Origin: Gottschalkia acidurici 9a
Lineage (GTDB): Bacteria; Bacillota; Clostridia; Tissierellales; Gottschalkiaceae
Direction: 5' to 3'
Assembly (NCBI RefSeq): GCF_000299355.1
Contig: NC_018664.1
Location: 372,001 to 436,000, forward strand
DNA length: 64,000 bases
Part shown: positions 18,870-27,112 of the stretch, piece by piece
How positions within the stretch are numbered: position 1 is the stretch's first letter
How the letters are laid out: each line of letters begins with the position of its first letter
Translations under genes and position numbers: made by a program
Notes under the pieces: generated by a model
Seen by the model: the letters and a program-made list of their open reading frames with translations, nothing else
Databases searched by the model: none
What the model was told of the DNA's origin: nothing

Positions 18870-18870
18870 G

Positions 18871-19212
18871 ATGAAAGTTATTAAAAATATAAGCCCTATC
18901 AACCCAATGAAAATTAATGATATAATTAGTAATAGTAGTGGATCTATTGCAAGTAAAGCAATATGTAATACTGAAAGTACAGATATTAGGTTTTTTTCTT
19001 ACGCAAAAGATGAAAGCATAAGTAAAGAATTTCAAGAGGAAGATTCTATTATTTATATAATAGAAGGAGAGTTAAAAGTTTTATATGATGAAGAAAACGA
19101 GAAAAAAGAAGTTACCCTAAAAGAAGGAGAATTGATAGCTCTACCAAGTAACTTAAATTATGGAATATATGCAACGAAAGATTCAAAGTCATTTAATATA
19201 CTAGTTAAATAA
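18871..19212 (+). CDS. Second small cupin-like protein
   Basis: This 113-residue beta-barrel protein resembles the preceding cupin in layout: EEDSIIYIIEGELKVLYDEE, then LKEGELIALPSNLNYGIYATKDSKSFNILV. The metal-ligand His residues are missing (SNLNYGI replaces the PHxV motif). It may therefore be a non-metal partner or a sensor subunit. The start follows the previous stop by one base, which suggests translational coupling. I cannot state a substrate. Confidence 0.75.
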   Translation: MKVIKNISPINPMKINDIISNSSGSIASKAICNTESTDIRFFSYAKDESISKEFQEEDSIIYIIEGELKVLYDEENEKKEVTLKEGELIALPSNLNYGIYATKDSKSFNILVK

Positions 19213-19228
19213 TGAGGTGTATGGTTGT

Positions 19229-19919
19229 ATGTTTAAATATGCTCACAAGTTAAAGCCTGTATTATTATTTAAAGATATGGAAAGTGATGAAATAGCTAAA
19301 GTATTGAATTGCTTATCATATTATCAACGTGAATATGATAAAAATGAGTTTATAATTTTACAGGGAGATGAACTAAAGGAAATAGGAATAATTATTGAAG
19401 GTGAAGTAATAGTAACTAAAGATAGGCCAGATGGTGATTATGCTATTGTAGATGTTCTAAAAAAGTACGATACCTTTGGAGAAGATATAATTTATTCTGG
19501 GTTAAAGAGTTCGCTATATACACTTAGAGCTAAAAAACATACTACTATTATATATATAGATGGTAAGAAGATTTCAAGTGATGAGAGCACCAGTTGTAAA
19601 TATAGAAGTAAAGTAAATCTTAATATGTTGAGAAGATTAGCTGAATATAGCATATTTATAAATACTAAGATGAAGTATATGGGAATTAAATCTCTTAAAA
19701 AGCGAGTAGCTACATTCTTACTTGATGAATTCGAAAGATATAAGTCAAATACGTTTAGTATAGATATGAATAGAGAGGAAATGGCGGATTTTCTTAATGG
19801 TACTAGGCCAGCAGTTTCTAAAAATATTAATGCAGTATAAAAAAGATGGTATGATTGAATACAACAAAAATACTTTTACTATAAAAAATATAAGTAGATT
19901 GTTAGATGAACTAAGTTAA
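19229..19919 (+). pseudogene. Crp/Fnr-family regulator with a frameshift in its DNA-binding domain
   Basis: The N-terminal cNMP-binding-type roll (FKDMESDEIAKVLNCL through YSGLKSSLYTLRAKKHTT) and most of the winged helix (NREEMADFLNGTRPAVSKNIN) are intact. The frame then meets TAA at 19838-19840. One frame over, the family ending continues (YKKDGMIEYNKNTFTIKNIS) to a stop at 19917-19919. Removing one base near 19832 restores the S-x-x-I-x-x-Y-x-x-x-G-x-I helix spacing. The ATG at 19229 is chosen because GAGGTG (19214-19219) fits it better than the GTG at 19217. It is either a recent pseudogene or a sequence error. It is paralogous to the regulator at 11.0 kb. Confidence 0.75.
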
Positions 19920-19924
19920 AAAAT

Positions 19925-19962
19925 AAATCCTAATATATTATATATTAGGATTTTATTTTTTA
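19925..19962. terminator. Bidirectional terminator
   Basis: AATCCTAATATA and TATATTAGGATT form a stem around a TTA loop, followed by TTATTTTTT. It lies between the convergent Crp/Fnr and AraC genes. Confidence 0.85.
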
Positions 19963-20681
19963 GTAATAAGACTTATTTTTAGTTTAAAGTTTTTAGGGGT
20001 AGTTCCTGTGTACTTCTTAAAAACGGATGTAAAGTAAGCCTGATTACTAAAGCCTAAAAGGATTGCTATATCTAAAATAGATTTTTGAGAATGACAAAGA
20101 AAGAACTTACTTTTTTCTATGCGAGTATGATTCAAATAGTCTGAGAAACGCATTTTCATTTCCTCTTTGAACAAATTACAGAAATAGTATTTATTTAAAT
20201 GAACATGATCAGATATCTCATCTAAACTTAATGGTTGTCCTAAATTATCATGTATGTAATTTAGGGCTTTTCTTATATAAGGATTATTAGTTTTAAATTT
20301 AGTTAATCCAGTTATAGTTTGAACACTAAATCCGACAATTGCGTAGCCACATAAATCAATAACTCCACCAATATCAGTAGCTTTCTCAATATACTTTATT
20401 GAATCTTGATGCATAGCTTTAGCACTATATGGTGACACGCCTTTCTTTATTACATTATGACAAATCACGGATAATAAAGAAATCATATGATTTTTTACAG
20501 ATCTTAAGTCATGACTTTCATACGAATCACAGAAACGATTTTTATTAAAAAATTTATTAAATATATTTAAGCTCGTATTAGAATCACCACTCAAAATACT
20601 ATTTAATAAACTAGTTTCAAAGTCATGATCATGGTAGTACTTATCTCTATTATGTTTAGGAAAATGAATTTTATCAAGCAT
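19953..20681 (-). CDS. AraC-family regulator divergent from the nitrogenase-like haem operon
   Basis: This is a regulator of about 242 residues with a C-terminal AraC double helix-turn-helix (YIHDNLGQPLSLDEISDHVHLNKYYFCNLFKEE and QKSILDIAILLGFSNQAYFTSVFKK). The N-terminal part is not a cupin-type sensor. It looks like the helical region of response-regulator-like AraC proteins (LLNSILSGDSNTSLNIFNKFF) with several Cys and His. The ATG at 20681 behind GAGGTG is preferred to GTG at 20690. It is transcribed away from the NifH-like operon, with a perfect Fur palindrome just upstream. It may activate that operon in response to the imported ligand or to iron state. Confidence 0.9.
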   Translation of the reverse strand: MLDKIHFPKHNRDKYYHDHDFETSLLNSILSGDSNTSLNIFNKFFNKNRFCDSYESHDLRSVKNHMISLLSVICHNVIKKGVSPYSAKAMHQDSIKYIEKATDIGGVIDLCGYAIVGFSVQTITGLTKFKTNNPYIRKALNYIHDNLGQPLSLDEISDHVHLNKYYFCNLFKEEMKMRFSDYLNHTRIEKSKFFLCHSQKSILDIAILLGFSNQAYFTSVFKKYTGTTPKNFKLKISLITKK

Positions 20682-20701
20682 ATTATACACCTCAAAATGA
20701 A

Positions 20702-20720
20702 AATGATAATAATTATCATT
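20702..20720. promoter_or_regulatory. Perfect Fur palindrome before the AraC gene
   Basis: AATGATAATAATTATCATT is an exact 9-1-9 palindrome and the best Fur match in the window. It lies just upstream of the leftward AraC start. Confidence 0.85.
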
Positions 20721-20849
20721 ATATCATAAAAAAACTGTAAAGTGTAATTTAAATTATAAAATATATGCAGTCACAATATATTATAAAAGAAAGTAAGGAT
20801 TTTATAAAAACATAGATATTAGAAATGATATATTTTATACATAAACAAT

Positions 20850-20868
20850 ATTGAGAATCATTATCATG
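20850..20868 (+). promoter_or_regulatory. Fur-type box before the nitrogenase-like operon
   Basis: TTGAGAATCATTATCATGG (20851-20869 region) matches the Fur core ATTATCA half-site strongly and the other half moderately (GAGAAT). It lies about 16 bases before the NifH-like start. Confidence 0.75.
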
Positions 20869-20884
20869 GAAGGGAGATTTACTA

Positions 20885-21619
20885 ATGAAGAAAATAGCAG
20901 TATACGGAAAGGGCGGTATAGGAAAATCAACTACAGTTTCTAATTTATCAGCAGCACTTTCTACTTTAGGATATAAGGTTATGCAAGTAGGCTGTGATCC
21001 TAAAGCTGACTCCACTAAGAACCTTATGAAGGGTAAGTTCATACCTACAGTTTTAGATGTTCTAAAAGAAAAAGAAGATAATGTAGAGATAGAAGATATA
21101 GTATTTAAGGGTTATAACGATATTTTATGCGTAGAAGCGGGAGGACCTACTCCTGGAGTTGGGTGCGCAGGTAGAGGAATAATAACAGCTTTTGAGAAGT
21201 TGGAAGAGCTAGAAGTCTTTGAAGAATATCAACCAGATATAGTTATATATGATGTTTTAGGAGATGTAGTATGTGGTGGATTTGCTATGCCAATTAGAAA
21301 TAACTATGCTGAAGAAGTATATGTAGTTACATCGGGTGAAATGATGTCTATGTATGCAGCTACTAATATATCAAGCGCGGTAAATCAGTTTAAAAAGAGA
21401 GGATATGCAAGATTAAAGGGACTTATTTTAAATGCTAAGAATGTAGAAAATGAGGTTGAGTTAGTTGAAAAGTTATGTAAGGAAATAGACACAAGAATAT
21501 TTCACTATATACCTAGAAATAAACTTGTGCAAGAAGCGGAAAATGAAGGAAATACAGTAGTAGAGGCTTTTGCTGATTCGGAAATGTCAAATATTTATAT
21601 AGAATTAGCTAAAAAATAA
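20885..21619 (+). CDS. NifH/BchL-like ATPase (nitrogenase-like reductase component)
   Basis: This 244-residue dimeric iron-sulfur ATPase is expected to feed electrons, one per ATP cycle, to the NifD/K-like proteins encoded at the end of the operon. The P loop is [10 protein letters not shown] (about 8-17), switch I is GCDPKADST (about 38-46), and the two cluster Cys are conserved: Cys94 in GVGCAGRG and Cys130 in VVCGGFAMP. It is shorter than NifH (about 290) because the C-terminal tail is missing, as in other nitrogenase-like reductases. No nifB, nifE, nifN or nifV is nearby, so nitrogen fixation is unlikely. It is the first gene after a Fur box. Confidence 0.93.
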   Translation: MKKIAVYGKGGIGKSTTVSNLSAALSTLGYKVMQVGCDPKADSTKNLMKGKFIPTVLDVLKEKEDNVEIEDIVFKGYNDILCVEAGGPTPGVGCAGRGIITAFEKLEELEVFEEYQPDIVIYDVLGDVVCGGFAMPIRNNYAEEVYVVTSGEMMSMYAATNISSAVNQFKKRGYARLKGLILNAKNVENEVELVEKLCKEIDTRIFHYIPRNKLVQEAENEGNTVVEAFADSEMSNIYIELAKK

Positions 21620-21631
21620 TGGAGGGATAAA

Positions 21632-22575
21632 ATGAAAAAATACTAGTATTGATGCTTTCGACAGCTATTTTACTTTCAGGTTGTGGTATAAATGTACAAA
21701 ACGCAGATAAGTCAGGTAAAGCAGATACACAGAGTACAGCATCACCAAAGAAAGAAAGTGAGTCTAGTGAAGCTAGTAATTTAAAGATACCTAAAGATGC
21801 AAAAATAGTAGCAGGTACAGTTATGGCCTCAGAACTACTAGATTTACTAGATATAGAATTAGTAGGAGTTCCTAGTACAAAAAAAGGCTTACCAGAAAGA
21901 TATAATGGACTAACAGAAATAGGGATGTCTATGAAGCCAGATATAGAAAAAATAGTTTCATTAGGAACGAATGTGTTAGTAACAGATTCAACTTTAAAGG
22001 AATCGTTAGACGTACAATTAAAGGGAAAAGATATAGATATAATATACATGAACAATAATTCTTATGAAGATTTAATCAAAACTATAGAATCACTAGGAAA
22101 AGCATTTGAAAAAGAAGATAAAGCTGAAAAGGTTATAAAAGATATGAAGCAAAAAGAAGAGCAAATTATGAAAAAGATAGAAGGTAAGAAGAGTCCTAAA
22201 GTCATGGTTATATTTGGAACAACAGAAAGCTTTATGTTAGCAACTAAAGATTCTTTTGTAGGAAGTTTAGTGGAGAAACTAGGGGCTACTAACATAACAG
22301 AAGAAATTGACCAAAAGGGAACTACACCTTACGTTCCGTTTAGTCTAGAGCAAGTGGCTAAGTTAGATCCTGATATGATACTTTGTTTAACTCATATGGA
22401 AGTAGAGGCGAGTAAAGCTGCATTTGATAAAGAGTTCTCTAAAGGGCTGTGGAAAAATATGCACGTAATAAAAAATAATAAAGTATATAGCTTAGATCCT
22501 GAGTACTTTGGAGTAACTGCAAATAGTAGAGCAAGTGAAAGTTTAGAAAGACTAGCAGATATACTTTATAAATAG
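21632..22575 (+). CDS. IsdE-like haem-type ABC transporter binding lipoprotein, frameshift at the start
   Basis: This is an extracellular lipoprotein (lipobox LLSGC). It resembles staphylococcal IsdE along its length: ELVGVPSTKKGLPERY, EIGMSMKPDIEKI (IsdE's haem ligand Met region) and CLTHMEVEASKAAFDKEF with LDPEYFGVTAN (region of the IsdE His ligand). The best ribosome site (GGAGGG) serves ATG 21632, but that frame stops after four codons. One extra A in the A6 run at 21635-21640 would give MKKILVLMLSTAILLSGCG. Otherwise a start at TTG 21649 or ATG 21652 lacks a good site. This may be a sequence error, a decayed start or a slippage switch. Haem specificity is judged by eye. Confidence 0.82.
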
Positions 22576-22584
22576 GAGATTAAT

Positions 22585-23586
22585 ATGGCAACAAAACTGG
22601 TGGAAAAAAGCGAGAATAAAATAATAATAATTAGTATTTCTATAATGCTATTGATATTTTCAATTGTACTTTCAATTAGACTTGGAAGCGTAGATTATAC
22701 TCTAGGTGAAATAATAAATTTAATGAAGAGCAGTGAAATGACTCCCGATAAAAATGTGATTTTATATATAAGACTTCCAAGAATCATACTTTCAATGATA
22801 TTAGGAGCTAACTTAGCAGTATCCGGAGCACTACTTCAATCAGTTATGCAAAATCCATTAGCAGATCCAGGACTAACAGGTGTGTCATCAGGTGCTAGCT
22901 TAGCAGCTATAATTGTAATGTTAATGTTCCCAATGTATTCTAATTTAGTTCCTTTAGTTGCATTTTTAGGTGGTACAATAGCGTGTGGTCTAGTTTATAT
23001 GCTAGCTTGGAAAGATGGTATAAAACCAGTAAGAATAATATTAGCAGGTGTAGCTGTGAATGCTATGCTAGGTGGAGGTACAAACCTTCTGTCAATATTA
23101 TACAACGATAAAATACAAGGGATACTTTTATGGGTAAACGGAAGTATTAGTGGAAAGAATTGGGCAGATATAAAGCTTATAAGTATATATAGTTTTATAG
23201 GACTAATTTTGTCCATACTTTGTATAAGAAAGGCTAATATACTTCAGCTGGGAGATGAAATGGCAACAAACTTAGGTGTAGATATAAGTAAGTATAGATT
23301 AATAATATCTTTAGTTGCAGTATTTATAGCAGCAGTATCTACATCATTAGTAGGTATTATAGGATTCGTAGGTCTTGTAGTTCCTCATATATCAAGACTT
23401 CTTATAGGTTCAGACTATAAATATTTACTACCTTTAAGCATAATAATCGGAAGTATATTACTTGTATTAGGAGATACATTTGCTAGAACAGTTGCAAGTC
23501 CTATAGAATTGCCTGTAGGTATAATAATGGCTATAATTGGCGGTCCATTCTTCCTATATTTATTAAGAAAGGGGCAAAAGCAATGA
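22585..23586 (+). CDS. FecCD-family ABC permease (haem/siderophore type)
   Basis: This is the membrane subunit for the IsdE-like protein. The 333 residues contain about ten hydrophobic segments and FecCD hallmarks: RLPRIILSMILGANLAVSGALLQ, NPLADPGLTGVSSGASLA, and VGIIGFVGLVVPHISRLL. The start ATG follows the binding protein stop by 9 bases behind GGAGAT. The stop overlaps the ATPase start (ATGA). There is one permease gene, so a homodimeric channel is expected. Confidence 0.95.
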   Translation: MATKLVEKSENKIIIISISIMLLIFSIVLSIRLGSVDYTLGEIINLMKSSEMTPDKNVILYIRLPRIILSMILGANLAVSGALLQSVMQNPLADPGLTGVSSGASLAAIIVMLMFPMYSNLVPLVAFLGGTIACGLVYMLAWKDGIKPVRIILAGVAVNAMLGGGTNLLSILYNDKIQGILLWVNGSISGKNWADIKLISIYSFIGLILSILCIRKANILQLGDEMATNLGVDISKYRLIISLVAVFIAAVSTSLVGIIGFVGLVVPHISRLLIGSDYKYLLPLSIIIGSILLVLGDTFARTVASPIELPVGIIMAIIGGPFFLYLLRKGQKQ

Positions 23587-24389
23587 TAGGTGCTGAGAAG
23601 TTATGCATAGGGTATGAAGAGAAAATTATAGTAAATGATTTTTCGTTTAATGCAGAAAAAGGAGAAGTTATATCTATAATAGGGCCTAATGGATCAGGAA
23701 AATCTACTTTACTAAAAGCTATATCAAGATTCATAAAAGCTAAAGAAGGTTTAGTTTATTTTGATAAAAGAGATATGAGTAAAATGAACATAAAAGATAT
23801 AGCTAAAGAAATGGCATCGCTATCACAGTATAATAGAAGCCCAGAAGATATAACAGTGAAAGAGTTAATTTACTACGGAAGAGTACCTCATAAGAAGTGG
23901 TATGAAAAAAGAAATTCTGAAGATGAAGATATAATAAGTTGGGCCATCAAGGAAACCTCATTAGGAGGATATGAGAATAAGAAGGTATCTTCACTTTCTG
24001 GTGGTGAAAGACAAAGAGTTTGGATAGCGATGGCTTTAGCACAAAAACCTAAAATTCTTTTGCTAGATGAGCCTACCACTTATCTAGACATATGCCATCA
24101 GTTAGAGGTAATGGAACTTATAAGGAAGTTGAATAAAACTTTAAACCTTACAGTAATTATGGTCTTACATGACTTAGGCCACGCTGCTAAATATAGCGAC
24201 AAAGTTATAGTAATTAAAAGAGGTAACTTAGTAGTAGAAGGTTCTCCGGAGAAAGTCTTAACTAGAGAACTTATAAAGGATGTCTATAATGTAGACACAT
24301 GTATAAGAAAAGATATCATAAAGGGTGAGCTTATGATATATCCTATAGAAGTTTGTAAAAGAGAAGAAGGACGTGAAGCTTATGAGTAG
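23583..24389 (+). CDS. FecE-family ABC ATPase
   Basis: This is the ATPase of the haem/siderophore-type importer, 268 residues. Walker A is GPNGSGKST (about 34-42), the signature LSGGERQRVWIAMA, Walker B LLLDEPTTYLD and the switch His in VLHDLGH. It starts within the permease stop codon. Its own stop overlaps the start of the NifD-like gene, so importer and reductase subunits are tightly coupled in translation. Confidence 0.95.
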   Translation: MIGAEKLCIGYEEKIIVNDFSFNAEKGEVISIIGPNGSGKSTLLKAISRFIKAKEGLVYFDKRDMSKMNIKDIAKEMASLSQYNRSPEDITVKELIYYGRVPHKKWYEKRNSEDEDIISWAIKETSLGGYENKKVSSLSGGERQRVWIAMALAQKPKILLLDEPTTYLDICHQLEVMELIRKLNKTLNLTVIMVLHDLGHAAKYSDKVIVIKRGNLVVEGSPEKVLTRELIKDVYNVDTCIRKDIIKGELMIYPIEVCKREEGREAYE

Positions 24390-25671
24390 TTTAAATACTA
24401 TACTAAAATTAACAGATATAAATACCAGAGAAGATATTAAACCATTGTCTTATGCAATGTTTCCAGGAACTCACTGTCCATTATTTGGTGTGACTATGAT
24501 AGCATCATTTATAGAAGATTTAGTAGTCGTAGTTTTAGGAACACAGGAATGCACTTATTACTCTAAAGACTTTGCATACTTGAGACAAAAAGGAAAAGAT
24601 AATTTCTATTCTTTAGTTGTTAACAAGCATGATATAACGTTTGGCTGTGAAGAAAAGATAAAAGAAGCTATAAAATATATAGACATGAATATGAAGCCAA
24701 AAGCAATAATGATGGTAACAACTTGTGTATTAGAAGTTATAGGTGAAGATACAGAAGGGATAAAGAACTTATTACAGGACGATATAAATGCTAAACTTTT
24801 AGTAGTAAAGACAGAACACTTTAAATGCAATAATCATATTGTGGGCATGGAAGATGCGCTAGAGGAACTAATAGTCCTAATGGAACCTCAGCAAAAAGAA
24901 AAGGGAAGCATAAATATACTAGGTCATAGACAGCATGATATAGAAAAGACAGAATTGTTTAAAATTTTAAAAGATGAAAATATAAAAATAAATACTATAA
25001 TACCATCAGAATCAAGTATAGAAAGTTTAGAAATAGCACCAAGAGGGGAACTAAACTTAGTAACAGATTTTGTAGCACTACCTTTAGCTAGAGAAATGGA
25101 GAAGAAGTTTGATATACCTTTTATATATTTTGACAAGTATTTGTCTATGGAAAGGATAAAAGAAGGATATACAAAGATACAAAATGTTCTCGATATAAAT
25201 ATATCAGACAGATTGAAGGCAAAAGAAAAAGAACTTGAATTAATGATTGAAGAAGCTAGAGAAAAGTTAAGTGGAAAAACCTTCATGTATGGAAATACTC
25301 CTATGAACGCATTTGAGGTTTCAAGCTTTTTAAGTAGTATAGGTATTGAACCTATAGTTATACAAGCAAGAGACTTATATGAGAATGATAAAATATATAT
25401 AGAAGAAATAAGAGCAAGAAATTATAATCCATACGTAACTAAAATAGCTAATATATCACCTTTAAGAAAGCTTTATGATGAATTTAAGCCAGACTTTTAT
25501 ATAGGTCATGAAAACCCTATGGAATTAGCTAGAAGAGGTATAGTTCAAGTAACATTAGATGAGGCAACTAAGGGGTTAGGATATGAAGTATGTATGACTA
25601 GTATAAAGAAGATATTGCTATGTTTAGAACAGAGTAAATCGATGGGAGGTATAAAACATGGAGCTATATAA
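24382..25671 (+). CDS. NifD/BchN-like component 1 subunit with three cluster cysteines
   Basis: This nitrogenase-like component 1 protein of about 429 residues keeps the P-cluster-type Cys of the NifD side: Cys32 (GTHCPLFG), Cys57 (GTQECTYY) and Cys115 (VTTCVLEVIGED). These would ligate a 4Fe-4S cluster at the subunit interface, as in DPOR. No clear counterpart of the NifD FeMo-cofactor Cys/His pair is seen. The second half is a Rossmann-like domain with FMYGNTPMNAFEVSSFL and YIGHENPMELARRGI. The ATG at 24382 overlaps the ATPase stop and fits AAGGA better than the GTG at 24373. Its partner subunit follows. The substrate is unknown. An imported haem or other tetrapyrrole/iron chelate is the leading idea from context. 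Confidence 0.88.
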   Translation: MSSLNTILKLTDINTREDIKPLSYAMFPGTHCPLFGVTMIASFIEDLVVVVLGTQECTYYSKDFAYLRQKGKDNFYSLVVNKHDITFGCEEKIKEAIKYIDMNMKPKAIMMVTTCVLEVIGEDTEGIKNLLQDDINAKLLVVKTEHFKCNNHIVGMEDALEELIVLMEPQQKEKGSINILGHRQHDIEKTELFKILKDENIKINTIIPSESSIESLEIAPRGELNLVTDFVALPLAREMEKKFDIPFIYFDKYLSMERIKEGYTKIQNVLDINISDRLKAKEKELELMIEEAREKLSGKTFMYGNTPMNAFEVSSFLSSIGIEPIVIQARDLYENDKIYIEEIRARNYNPYVTKIANISPLRKLYDEFKPDFYIGHENPMELARRGIVQVTLDEATKGLGYEVCMTSIKKILLCLEQSKSMGGIKHGAI

Positions 25672-26911
25672 ATTTTTTCCTAAACCGTCAGATAGAATGG
25701 GAACTATATGGACTCTTAGCTCTATAGATGAAGTATATATAGTAGAGTTTGGCCCAGCTGGAACTACTCACTTTGCTATTGAAGGTATGATGCAGTTAAA
25801 TGGAGAAAGTAAGGCTAGTGTATTTACAACAGACTTAGATGAGTCGGATGTGTCTTTTGGAAAAACTGAAAGATTGGAAAAAGCTATAGTAGAAGTTGAT
25901 CAGAATCATAATCCCAAAGTAATATTTGTAATGGCATCTTCAATATCTGCAATAATAGGGACAGATATTGAAAACGTATGTATTAATCTTGAAGACAAAG
26001 TGAATGCAAGGCTAATTCCTATAACTACAGGGGGATATAACGGTGATTATTCTTTAGGTATAGAGAAAACACTTGAAATGTTATGCAAAGAAATTGTAAG
26101 AACGAGTGATACTAAAAAGAAAAATACTTATAATATCATAGGAAGTAATATAGATATGTATAACTTTTTATCCGATACAGAGGAAATAAAAAAGATGATG
26201 AAATGTGCATTTAATATGGATGTAAATACTACATTTACAGCATATACATCAATAGATGAAATAGAAAATGCAGGTAGCGCTGAGATAAACTTAATTTTAA
26301 GAAACGAAGGAATAAAGGGAGCTAAAATATTAGAAAAGTCAAATAGTATTCCTTATCACTATGGAAGACCTTATGGACTTAAAGGAACAATGGATTGGAT
26401 AACAAATATAAGTGAGAAACATAATTTAATTATAAATGAACAGTATATAAAAGATGAAGTATCTAGGCTAAGAAGAAATATGATTAGCTATAAAATGATG
26501 ACGAGGGAACTTAAAAACAAAAAAGTAATTTTAGTAGGAGATTTAGACGTAGTAGTTGGACTAACTTCATTTGTAGAGGAGATAGGGCTTTTAGTTGAAA
26601 AAATCATAGTTAAGCATAGCACTTCTAAAAAAGTGAAAGAAACTGTACCTGAAAGATATAAGAAAATAATAGAATTTGATTTAAGTGAAATGGAGATAGA
26701 AAAATATTTAAACTCTCAAGAAATATACCTTCTACTAGGGGATGGAGGTACTTTAAAGCTTCAGAATAAAAGTGAATTAAAGTTCCAAATCTCAAATCCA
26801 AATCTTTTGAAACATAATATTTATCCATATACACCTTTCGTAGGATTTAGTGGAGCACTATATCTTATACAATGTTTATATGAACTGGAAAAAGGGAAGC
26901 TAGCAGTATAA
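25658..26911 (+). CDS. NifK/BchB-like component 1 subunit lacking the cluster cysteines
   Basis: This 417-residue partner of the NifD-like protein is expected to form a heterodimer or heterotetramer with it. NifK features remain: VEFGPAGTTHFAIEG where NifK has GxxGC, the TTDLDESDVSFGKTERLEKAI stretch (as in TTxMTExxxVFGG), and VMASSISAIIGTDI where NifK has TTCMAEVIGDD. The Cys positions are Thr36/Thr37 and Ser94/Ser95, so this subunit gives no canonical Cys ligand. The cluster would then need a fourth ligand of another kind, as DPOR uses an Asp. The start (GGGAGG, spacing 8) overlaps the NifD-like stop by 14 bases. A terminator follows the gene. Confidence 0.85.
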   Translation: MELYKFFPKPSDRMGTIWTLSSIDEVYIVEFGPAGTTHFAIEGMMQLNGESKASVFTTDLDESDVSFGKTERLEKAIVEVDQNHNPKVIFVMASSISAIIGTDIENVCINLEDKVNARLIPITTGGYNGDYSLGIEKTLEMLCKEIVRTSDTKKKNTYNIIGSNIDMYNFLSDTEEIKKMMKCAFNMDVNTTFTAYTSIDEIENAGSAEINLILRNEGIKGAKILEKSNSIPYHYGRPYGLKGTMDWITNISEKHNLIINEQYIKDEVSRLRRNMISYKMMTRELKNKKVILVGDLDVVVGLTSFVEEIGLLVEKIIVKHSTSKKVKETVPERYKKIIEFDLSEMEIEKYLNSQEIYLLLGDGGTLKLQNKSELKFQISNPNLLKHNIYPYTPFVGFSGALYLIQCLYELEKGKLAV

Positions 26912-26943
26912 CAAAACATATATGTATTTAAAATTGTTAATAT

Positions 26944-26990
26944 GAGCACTATTAATATTAGTATGAATTACTAATTTGATAGTGCTTTTA
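26944..26990 (+). terminator. Terminator of the nitrogenase-like operon
   Basis: GAGCACTATTAATATTAGTA pairs with TACTAATTTGATAGTGCTTT with a few mismatches and is followed by a T-rich run. A closely similar hairpin occurs at 48105-48152. Confidence 0.8.
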
Positions 26991-27065
26991 GTATATTATT
27001 TTCTTAAAAAACAACAGTATTTTTTATAAACAATCTCATTTAGATTATAATAAAATTAACCTTAT

Positions 27066-27084
27066 GAGATAATGAATATCATTT
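27066..27084 (+). promoter_or_regulatory. Fur-type box
   Basis: GAGATAATGAATATCATTT matches the Fur core (GATAATGAATATCATT) with one central mismatch. It lies about 30 bases before the unknown gene at 27113. Confidence 0.7.
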
Positions 27085-27112
27085 ACATTCTATTTGAGTA
27101 GGGGGATAAAAA

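Noticed and set aside
24373-24381. GTG 24373 as start of the NifD-like protein
   Set aside because: AAGGA lies only two bases before it. ATG 24382 has workable spacing and overlaps the ATPase stop in the usual coupled way.
20885-26911. A nitrogen-fixation (nif) operon
   Set aside because: No nifB, nifE/N, nifV or molybdenum genes; the NifD-like protein lacks a recognisable cofactor Cys/His pair and the NifK-like protein lacks the P-cluster Cys. The importer and Fur box fit another reaction.
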